Part shown: positions 1-4,698 of the stretch, piece by piece | Numbering within the stretch: the first letter of the stretch is position 1 | Layout: every line of letters begins with the position of its first letter | Source: an uncultured Prevotella sp. | Lineage (GTDB): Bacteria > Bacteroidota > Bacteroidia > Bacteroidales > Bacteroidaceae | Reading direction: 5' to 3' | DNA: 5,408 nt | Assembly (NCBI GenBank): GCA_900543975.1 | Contig: UQTI01000098.1 | Location: forward strand, 1-5,408 | The notes under the pieces: generated by a model | Database searches by the model: none | The model's input: the letters and a program-made list of their open reading frames with translations, nothing else | What the model was told of the DNA's origin: nothing | Program-made: the position numbers and the translations under genes

Positions 1-58
1 ACACTGACAATTAGATCGTTAGGTTGTTTTTGACTGATTTACGAGCATCCCTAATCTA

Positions 59-66
59 TAATTTTG
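59..66 (+). promoter_or_regulatory. Putative -7 box of the chelatase/receptor operon promoter
   Basis: TAATTTTG matches the Bacteroidota -7 consensus TAnnTTTG and lies about 90 bases before the first start codon, so transcription could begin near position 72. No good -33 TTG is found at the usual distance of about 20 bases; the nearest TTG (30-32) is 26 bases away. That could mean a weak or activator-dependent promoter, or that the match is chance. No other TAnnTTTG match was seen between the window start and the chelatase gene. Confidence 0.45.
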
Positions 67-74
67 CACCCGAA

Positions 75-104
75 TTCTGAAATAAGACAGATAATCTTTC
101 AGAA
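75..104 (+). promoter_or_regulatory. Inverted repeat in the leader of the metal-uptake operon
   Basis: TTCTGAAA (75-82) and TTTCAGAA (97-104) form a perfect 8-bp inverted repeat around a 14-base spacer, immediately downstream of the putative start of transcription. It could be an operator for a dimeric regulator or a small leader hairpin. It does not look like a canonical Fur box, and no known regulator is assigned. Confidence 0.35.
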
Positions 105-158
105 CCCCTCACTTGAAAGGACAAAGAATTATAAACATAAGATATTTTTTATATAAAC

Positions 159-1034
159 ATGAAGCGAAGAAACATACTGACGGTAGTCTTTTCTCTGTTA
201 TGCGCGGCAACAATCATGGCACAGAATGTGGAAAACGAAAAAACAGGAATACTTCTTGTTCATTACGGCACGTCAAACGACAAAAGCCGTGCTCAGACCA
301 TTGACAAGCTTAACACTCGTGTAACAGACACTTTTCCCGACTGTGCCGTTGTTGAGGCTTATTCGGCTCCGTCGGTGATAAAGATGCTTGCAAAGCGTGG
401 CATCAAGAAACTTAACGTTTCGCAAGCTCTTGATTCGCTGAAGGCGCTCGGATGCAACAAACTCGTTGTGCAGAGCACGATGCTTCTTGATGGAGTGATG
501 ACAGAGATGCTGAGAAAAGAAGTGGGCAAGGTAAAGAACGACTTTAGAGCTGTATCTGTTGTTCGGCCATTGCTTTACTCGGTAGACGACTGCCAGACAA
601 TGATAGAGATGCTAAACAAGAGTATTCTTGAAGACAAATCTGTAGTAGCCAAAAACTCACAAGTGGTGCTTGTTGGTCACGGTAGCGACAGTCCGGCAAA
701 TGCCATGTACTGTCAGATCGACTATTTGTTGAAAGCTGAAGGAAAGTCTTCGTGGCATGTCGGCACGATAGAAGGTTTTCCTACGATAGAAAATGTGGAA
801 CAACAGTTGAGGAACAGCAAGAACAAAAACGTGATCCTTGTGCCTCTGCTCTACATCGCTGGTAACCACCAGAAGGATGATATTGACGGTGTGTGGAAAA
901 CACAGCTTCAGACAAAAGGTTACCATGTGGATGTGTTAGGGAAAGGGCTCGGAGAAATGGCCGAAATTCAGGACATGATCATTGCTAAAATAGATGCTCA
1001 AATAAAGGCAGTAAACTCTGAAAAGGCTGAATAA
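159..1034 (+). CDS. Exported CbiK-type class II chelatase (periplasmic sirohydrochlorin cobaltochelatase/heme chelatase-like)
   Basis: The 291-residue product belongs to the CbiK family of ATP-independent class II chelatases, which insert metal into (or may remove it from) tetrapyrroles. The N-terminal core has the family's LLVHYGTS segment (residues 32-39). The metal/catalytic residues are present as His174 in VGHGSDSPAN, Glu205 in GTIEGFP and His237 in LLYIAGNHQKDD. Their spacing (31 and 32 residues) closely matches the His145, Glu175, His207 set of Salmonella CbiK. Unlike cytoplasmic CbiK, it begins with a signal peptide: KRR, a hydrophobic stretch at about residues 6-20, and likely cleavage after IMA (residue 21). 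A cysteine at residue 15 does not sit in a proper lipobox. The neighbours are a TonB-dependent receptor and a PepSY membrane protein, with no other cobalamin biosynthesis gene. A role in heme or metal-chelate uptake, as proposed for P. gingivalis IhtB, therefore seems likelier than B12 synthesis. The start is chosen because it gives the complete signal peptide; its leader is A/T-rich without a Shine-Dalgarno. Confidence 0.88.
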   Translation: MKRRNILTVVFSLLCAATIMAQNVENEKTGILLVHYGTSNDKSRAQTIDKLNTRVTDTFPDCAVVEAYSAPSVIKMLAKRGIKKLNVSQALDSLKALGCNKLVVQSTMLLDGVMTEMLRKEVGKVKNDFRAVSVVRPLLYSVDDCQTMIEMLNKSILEDKSVVAKNSQVVLVGHGSDSPANAMYCQIDYLLKAEGKSSWHVGTIEGFPTIENVEQQLRNSKNKNVILVPLLYIAGNHQKDDIDGVWKTQLQTKGYHVDVLGKGLGEMAEIQDMIIAKIDAQIKAVNSEKAE

Positions 1035-1144
1035 AATGTCGTAATCTACAGAAAAAAAACAATGCGACAGATCATAATAAAGAAAAAAGGGAGATGGCCT
1101 TACACACAGACAAACTAATACAAAAAAACAACAAACGTAATTAT

Positions 1145-3208
1145 ATGAACAACAAAATTCTACTTTTTGTCGTAGCTACTTCGCTTGGCTGCGTAAATGC
1201 CGTGGCAGGCAATGTTTATGAAGGGACGAATGGAGATAAGGACATTAAAAAATCAATAGATCTCAACCCGGTAGTAGTAACTGGAAACGGACACCACCAG
1301 TTGCTTAAGTCAACCACGACACCTGTGCATGTGCTTTCACAGCAAGCAATAAAGGAAACAGGAGCAACCGACTTTCAAGATGTGCTGACAAAGCTCATGC
1401 CACAAGTATCGTTCTCTCCTAACGCCATGGGATCATACATCCGTGTTAACGGCTTGGGAAACAAATATGTGCTCGTTCTTGTCAACGGCAAAAAGATGAT
1501 AGGCGACATTGCCGGCAATGTTGACTTAAGCCGCATCAACATGTCAAAGGTAAAACGTATTGAGGTGCTCGATGGTGCTGCCTCTGCCCTTTATGGCTCA
1601 GATGCCATTGGTGGAGTGATAAACATCATCACAGACGAGAAGACGATGGACAACGTTGTCGTGTCTTCAGACACACGACTATCGGGAAAAGGACAGTTCT
1701 CTGAAGGTGTGAACCTTGACGTTACTTCAAAATATCTTGACTCTCACACCTCGTATTTTCATCAAGAGGCTGACAGCTATCAGAACAACAACATGGCCGT
1801 AAATGCTGACGGAAAAGAGTATGAGACAATAGCACCGCTGTTCATCGGTTTCAACTCAAACGTAATAAATCAGCGTTTCGACATAAAGCCTGCAAAGAAT
1901 TTCTCGATGTACGCAGGTGGATCATACAGCTATAAACTCACCGACCGTCCCAAGTCTCGCAAAGACATTACAGGAGGTTCCGATTATAACATGCGCAGCG
2001 AAGGATGGCGTTGGGAAGCAGGCGCAAAATATAAAATGGGTAAACACTCTGTGCTCTTCGATTTCGTTAACGACAACTACCACTACGGAAACCTCTATCA
2101 GGTGGCAACGAAGACCTACGACGTGGGAAACTTCGTACGCAACAAGTCGCAAAAATACTATGAGGCTGAACTGAAAGGCGTATTTCATTTCTATGACAAG
2201 GCAACAACGATTATCGGTGCCGACTGGCGTAATGACTTTCTCACGGCAACAAGCGGCGACGTAAACAACAATGTCTACACACTTGCCGGATATGTGCAGC
2301 ACGATATGGAGATTATAAAAAATGTTAGTGCAACCCTTGGCATGCGCTACACCAAGCATGGCACCTTCGGAAACAACTTCACACCCAAAGTGGCTTTGAT
2401 GTATGCTCCAGGCAACTTCCGCTTCCGTGCTGCCTACTCACGCGGTTTCCGCGCACCAGGTCTCGACGAGCTCTACTACCACTACTTCAAGATAATGGGC
2501 AAGCGTCCTGTCATAACGTTCGGAAACACAAACCTCAAGGCAGAAAGCAGCAACTACGTCTCGTTGAGCGCAGAATACAGCAACAAGTTTCTTACGCTCT
2601 CTGTTATGGGCTACATGAACTTTGTTGACAACATGATCGTAAAGGAGAACATCACGGTAGACGATGCTGTTCGTGCAGAACTCGCACAACAGTTTCCTGA
2701 GGCAACGGCCGACCAGCTTGCTCAGCTGAAAACCTACGGCCACTACATTAACAGCAACAAAGGTGTGGTAAGAGGATTGCAGGCTAACGCAACGGTGAGT
2801 GTTACGAACGACCTCTCTCTTATGATAAACTATGCCTACACAAACGGCCGGTCGAAGAACGCTGGCACATGGACCGTGCTTGAGCGAACCTTCAAGAACA
2901 GTTTAACGGCAGGAGCCAACTATAACCACACTTGGCGCAACTACACCCTCGGTGTGAACCTCAACGGCCGCTTCCAGTCGGCCACTTATTATCCTGGCTA
3001 TGACAATGCTCCCGGCTATGGCGTAATAAACTTGAACACCACTCACACCTTTACCATAGGCAAGATGTATAAACTTGTTCCTAGCATCGGCATCGACAAT
3101 GTCTTCGACAAGACAGATCATCGCATAGACACTCCTTCACAAAAAGTGGCACTTTACTCGCCTGGCAGAATGCTTGTGGTAGGACTAAAAGTGAATTTTG
3201 CAAAATAA
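1145..3208 (+). CDS. TonB-dependent outer-membrane receptor, probable heme/tetrapyrrole receptor
   Basis: This is a full-length TonB-dependent receptor of 687 residues that imports a ligand across the outer membrane using TonB-ExbBD energy. From the chosen start it has a typical signal peptide (MNNK, hydrophobic LLFVVATSL, cleavage after AVA at residue 21). A TonB-box-like VVVTG lies at 43-47. The plug domain runs to about residue 160 and ends in the classic segment from RIEVLDG (138-144) through ALYGSDAIGGVINI. A beta-barrel then runs to the C-terminal VNFAK. There is no N-terminal carboxypeptidase-regulatory-like domain, so it is not SusC-like. FRAP (435-438) and NTNL (461-464) resemble the FRAP/NPNL boxes of heme receptors, and His446 lies between them, where heme receptors such as Yersinia HemR carry a ligand histidine. 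An in-frame ATG at 1094 would add 17 polar residues before the signal peptide and has its GGGAG directly abutting, so 1145 is preferred. The gene follows the chelatase gene by 110 bases with no promoter seen between them. A cobalamin or siderophore ligand is not excluded. Confidence 0.9.
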   Translation: MNNKILLFVVATSLGCVNAVAGNVYEGTNGDKDIKKSIDLNPVVVTGNGHHQLLKSTTTPVHVLSQQAIKETGATDFQDVLTKLMPQVSFSPNAMGSYIRVNGLGNKYVLVLVNGKKMIGDIAGNVDLSRINMSKVKRIEVLDGAASALYGSDAIGGVINIITDEKTMDNVVVSSDTRLSGKGQFSEGVNLDVTSKYLDSHTSYFHQEADSYQNNNMAVNADGKEYETIAPLFIGFNSNVINQRFDIKPAKNFSMYAGGSYSYKLTDRPKSRKDITGGSDYNMRSEGWRWEAGAKYKMGKHSVLFDFVNDNYHYGNLYQVATKTYDVGNFVRNKSQKYYEAELKGVFHFYDKATTIIGADWRNDFLTATSGDVNNNVYTLAGYVQHDMEIIKNVSATLGMRYTKHGTFGNNFTPKVALMYAPGNFRFRAAYSRGFRAPGLDELYYHYFKIMGKRPVITFGNTNLKAESSNYVSLSAEYSNKFLTLSVMGYMNFVDNMIVKENITVDDAVRAELAQQFPEATADQLAQLKTYGHYINSNKGVVRGLQANATVSVTNDLSLMINYAYTNGRSKNAGTWTVLERTFKNSLTAGANYNHTWRNYTLGVNLNGRFQSATYYPGYDNAPGYGVINLNTTHTFTIGKMYKLVPSIGIDNVFDKTDHRIDTPSQKVALYSPGRMLVVGLKVNFAK

Positions 3209-3232
3209 AACAAAACTTTTTAATGGAATATC

Positions 3233-3275
3233 AAGGAGAGCGGAAGCATTAGAGGGTTGGTGTTCCGCTCTCCTT
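3233..3275 (+). terminator. Strong intercistronic hairpin (13-bp perfect stem)
   Basis: The arms AAGGAGAGCGGAA (3233-3245) and TTCCGCTCTCCTT (3263-3275) are perfectly complementary around a 17-base loop, between the receptor stop and the PepSY start. A run of T residues does not follow on either strand, so it is not a textbook intrinsic terminator. It may be a partial terminator, an mRNA 3'-end stabiliser that lowers expression of the PepSY gene relative to the receptor, or a processing site. It ends only 21 bases before the next start codon. Confidence 0.55.
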
Positions 3276-3296
3276 GCATTAATTGCATATTGAATA

Positions 3297-4004
3297 ATGA
3301 CTAAAAAATTTCTTTTAAAACTTCATCTGTACCTCTCTTTGCCTTTGGGTGTTGTCATCATGCTTATATGCCTGTCAGGAGCTACACTCGTGTTCAAAAA
3401 TGAGATAAGAAATGCTCTTGAAATGCCAAAAGTCATTGCGCCACACGCAAAGAGCATTAAAGGGGATCATAAAATAAAAGCGGGTGATGAAGAAAGAGTT
3501 GGCAAAACCATTGGCAAGTTTTCTTCCAAGGACGCTCCTTATGGAACAACGACAAAAAGAGATTTTTTCTCCTATGTCACCAAGTTTCACACCAGTCTCA
3601 TGATAGGACCGGTTGGAAAACTTATAATCACCTATACCACATTGCTCTTTATCTTCATCCTGATAACTGGTATATTTGTTCTTCTGCCGAAAGACAGAAA
3701 GCAGTTGTGCCAACGCTTTAAGGTGGAATGGAACAAAGGAAGCAGACGCCGCCTCTTCGACCTTCACGTCAGTCTTGGTTGGTGTGCACTCCTTTGGTTG
3801 TTACTTCTTTCTGTTACGGGCTTGGGATTTGGCTTGAAACTCGTACCCAAGGGCTCTGAGCTAATGCAGCTCTTTCACGTTATACATATCGGTTCGTGGG
3901 GAGGTATGTTGACAAAGATCATAACTTTCGTCATAAGCCTTATAGGTGCATCGCTGCCCGTTACCGGTTACCTACTATATTTTCGGCGTAAATACAAGTA
4001 TTAA
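3297..4004 (+). CDS. PepSY-associated transmembrane protein (short form), putative ferric-chelate/heme-linked reductase component
   Basis: The 235-residue product has the four-helix layout of PepSY-associated TM (PiuB/FoxB-like) inner-membrane proteins. TM1 is at about 11-33 (KLHLYLSLPLG...LSGATLVFKNE). TM2 is at about 107-130, preceded by FHTSLMIGPVGK. TM3 is at about 157-180 (LFDLHVSLGW...LLLLSVTG). TM4 is at about 205-228, preceded by HIGSWGG and followed by the basic tail FRRKYKY. Histidines lie at or near each helix: His10, His98, His157 and His194/His197. These could ligate heme, as known for FoxB, which reduces ferric siderophores in the periplasm. Usual family members are about 350-500 residues with a sizeable periplasmic PepSY domain between TM1 and TM2. 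Here that loop is only about 70 residues, rich in Lys/Asp/Glu, so this is a reduced version. It lies 88 bases after the receptor gene, beyond the hairpin, and probably belongs to the same operon. The family call is firm; the reductase role is inference. Confidence 0.82.
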   Translation: MTKKFLLKLHLYLSLPLGVVIMLICLSGATLVFKNEIRNALEMPKVIAPHAKSIKGDHKIKAGDEERVGKTIGKFSSKDAPYGTTTKRDFFSYVTKFHTSLMIGPVGKLIITYTTLLFIFILITGIFVLLPKDRKQLCQRFKVEWNKGSRRRLFDLHVSLGWCALLWLLLLSVTGLGFGLKLVPKGSELMQLFHVIHIGSWGGMLTKIITFVISLIGASLPVTGYLLYFRRKYKY

Positions 4005-4019
4005 ATTTTACAGAAAAAA

Positions 4020-4050
4020 TTGCAAATACGAACAGGATACTGTAGCTTTG
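4020..4050 (+). promoter_or_regulatory. Bacteroidota-type promoter TTG-N20-TAGCTTTG, overlapped by a dyad
   Basis: TTG (4020-4022) is separated by exactly 20 bases from TAGCTTTG (4043-4050), an exact match to TAnnTTTG, just 15 bases after the PepSY stop codon. Transcription would start near 4056 and run rightward, antisense to the transposase relic. The same bases form the inverted repeat TTGCAAA (4020-4026) / TTTGCAA (4047-4053), so a dimeric repressor could cover both promoter boxes. No open reading frame of note follows directly: the first ATG (4066) meets TAA at the next codon. It may have served a gene now displaced by the IS relic, possibly the AlbA_2 gene, or may drive a non-coding transcript. 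Confidence 0.5.
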
Positions 4051-4068
4051 CAAGCAGAAACGTCTATG

Positions 4069-4079
4069 TAAAACGCTTC
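4069..4079 (+). repeat. Left copy of 11-bp inverted repeat (candidate IS end)
   Basis: TAAAACGCTTC is the exact reverse complement of 4592-4602. It lies 63 bases beyond the end of the truncated transposase frame. The match does not extend inward or outward beyond 11 bases except for two isolated bases. Confidence 0.5.
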
Positions 4080-4098
4080 AGTAACACTTTTCCTGCAT

Positions 4099-4173
4099 AG
4101 TAAAATTATTCAGTAAAGGAATAAATTTGTAGTAAAGTAATTTAGTAAAAGTAAGAGAAAAGTGTAAAGTAAA
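4099..4173. repeat. Cluster of AGTAAA repeats
   Basis: AGTAAA occurs at 4099, 4112, 4131, 4144 and 4168, giving spacings of 13, 19, 13 and 24. The two 13-base units starting at 4099 and 4131 agree at 10 of 13 positions. The cluster sits in the left part of the IS relic and spans the point where recognisable transposase sequence stops. It could be a binding-site array, a slippage product, or simple AT-rich drift. Confidence 0.4.
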
Positions 4174-4546
4174 CAATCTTATACAAAGTCTTCATGCCAA
4201 CGTTGTTTTCCAGACGGGTCATGGTGGACTGAGAGGCCAAATCTGCGTCAGAAGGTTTACGGCCTACTGACATTTTCATGGCACTGTCACCTCGGAGCTG
4301 ATTGCAGTCATTGGCATCCTCATAACCACAGAGAATCTGACCGATGCGCTGGCTCACCATCTCCATATAACTATGGTGTACGAACTCTTGTCTGCGGAAG
4401 TCAGGAATGAGCTGTCCTATTTTCCATACCAGAGAACCATGCATGTTACCCAACAACATCAATCCACCATTGGAAGACATGTCTGGAGCATTGAAATCAA
4501 CACATATTTTCCTGTCAGAAACGGTTTCTGGAAGAGAAAAAAGCAT
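4142..4546 (-). pseudogene. IS1380-family transposase, N-terminal fragment
   Basis: This minus-strand frame encodes about 134 residues from the Met at 4546, preceded by AAGAG as a possible ribosome site. It shows the N-terminal hallmarks of IS1380 DDE transposases in order: DFNAP (17-21) with SSNGG (24-28), the IPDFRRQEFVHHS segment ending at 59, GYEDANDCNQLR (74-85), and DLASQSTMTRLENN (102-115). Recognisable homology ends around KTLYKI, and an abnormal tail rich in Phe and Tyr runs to a stop inside an AGTAAA-repeat tract. Complete members are about 430-470 residues, so the catalytic aspartates and glutamate are all missing and the protein cannot transpose by itself. The frame stays open upstream to an ATG at 4621, but that would begin outside the inverted repeat, so the shorter start is preferred. 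The missing C-terminal two thirds are not present elsewhere in the window. Confidence 0.8.
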
Positions 4547-4553
4547 TTTTCTC

Positions 4554-4584
4554 TTGGAAAATTGAATTATTTGAAGTATCTTTG
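4554..4584 (+). promoter_or_regulatory. Outward-facing promoter TTG-N20-TATCTTTG at the IS relic edge
   Basis: TTG (4554-4556) stands exactly 20 bases before TATCTTTG (4577-4584), a perfect TAnnTTTG box, with the same geometry as the promoter at 4020-4050. It lies between the transposase start codon and the right inverted repeat and points away from the transposase toward the AlbA_2 gene. Transcription would begin near 4590, leaving a leader of about 108 bases. IS1380-type elements in Bacteroides are known to supply such outward promoters, for example upstream of the cfiA carbapenemase gene. Confidence 0.6.
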
Positions 4585-4591
4585 CACATAA

Positions 4592-4602
4592 GAAGCGTTT
4601 TA
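4592..4602 (-). repeat. Right copy of 11-bp inverted repeat (candidate IS end)
   Basis: GAAGCGTTTTA is the exact reverse complement of 4069-4079. It lies 46 bases upstream of the preferred transposase start codon, the expected place for an insertion-sequence end, and just after the outward promoter. Confidence 0.5.
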
Positions 4603-4640
4603 AGTACTTGATTTTGAACACTATAAAGGTACTAATAATT

Positions 4641-4676
4641 GTCGAGACGACAAAATTAAACTCTTCTTATTTTGTC
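4641..4676 (+). promoter_or_regulatory. Overlapping dyads in the leader of the AlbA_2 gene
   Basis: GTCG-AGA-CGAC (4641-4651) is a small perfect dyad. It overlaps a second one, GACAAAAT (4649-4656) / ATTTTGTC (4669-4676), with a 12-base loop. The two share the bases GAC at 4649-4651, so they cannot both form fully in RNA. The pair ends 22 bases before the AlbA_2 start codon. It could be an operator for autoregulation or a leader structure affecting translation; neither is shown. Confidence 0.4.
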
Positions 4677-4698
4677 TCTATGAATTATATAGGCTAAG

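Larger units (their letters stand above)
4069..4602. mobile_element. Internally deleted IS1380-family insertion sequence relic
   Basis: TAAAACGCTTC (4069-4079) and GAAGCGTTTTA (4592-4602) are a perfect 11-bp inverted repeat that flanks the truncated IS1380-type transposase fragment, with the transposase N-terminus next to the right repeat. Complete IS1380 elements are roughly 1.6-1.7 kb, so about two thirds of the element would be missing from the 534-base remnant. The bases directly outside (CTATG to the left, AGTAC to the right) do not form a target duplication. The repeat may therefore be subterminal, the ends decayed, or the match fortuitous. The transposase homology is solid; the exact element ends are inference. 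Confidence 0.5.

Noticed and set aside
1..158. Cobalamin riboswitch upstream of the CbiK-like gene
   Set aside because: No B12-box-like core was found and the segment is too short and AT-rich for a complete aptamer; this also weakens a B12 role for the operon.
113..304. Small plus-strand frame of 63 codons overlapping the chelatase start
   Set aside because: It begins at TTG, is Lys/Arg/His-rich with no family features, and is an out-of-frame shadow of a well-supported gene with a signal peptide.
1037..1069. Hairpin TGTCG...CGACA between the chelatase and receptor genes
   Set aside because: Only five base pairs around a 23-base loop, with no T tract; expected by chance in a gap of this size.
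1094..1144. Upstream ATG as the receptor start
   Set aside because: It adds 17 polar residues ahead of a normal signal peptide, and its GGGAG abuts the ATG with no spacing; 1145 gives a standard signal peptide.
1922..2359. Minus-strand frame of 145 codons inside the receptor gene
   Set aside because: Antisense shadow of the beta-barrel coding sequence with no recognisable domain; the same holds for the other antisense frames at 657-926, 2438-2743, 2903-3121 and 3375-3767.
4373..4591. Plus-strand frame of 72 codons over the IS relic
   Set aside because: Antisense to the clearly recognisable transposase fragment and without family features of its own.
4060..4607. Target-site duplication flanking the IS relic
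   Set aside because: The five bases next to each inverted repeat (CTATG and AGTAC) do not match, so no duplication is claimed.
4547..4621. N-terminal extension of the transposase frame to the ATG at 4621
   Set aside because: It would start outside the right inverted repeat and reads through the outward promoter; family-like sequence begins only after the Met at 4546.
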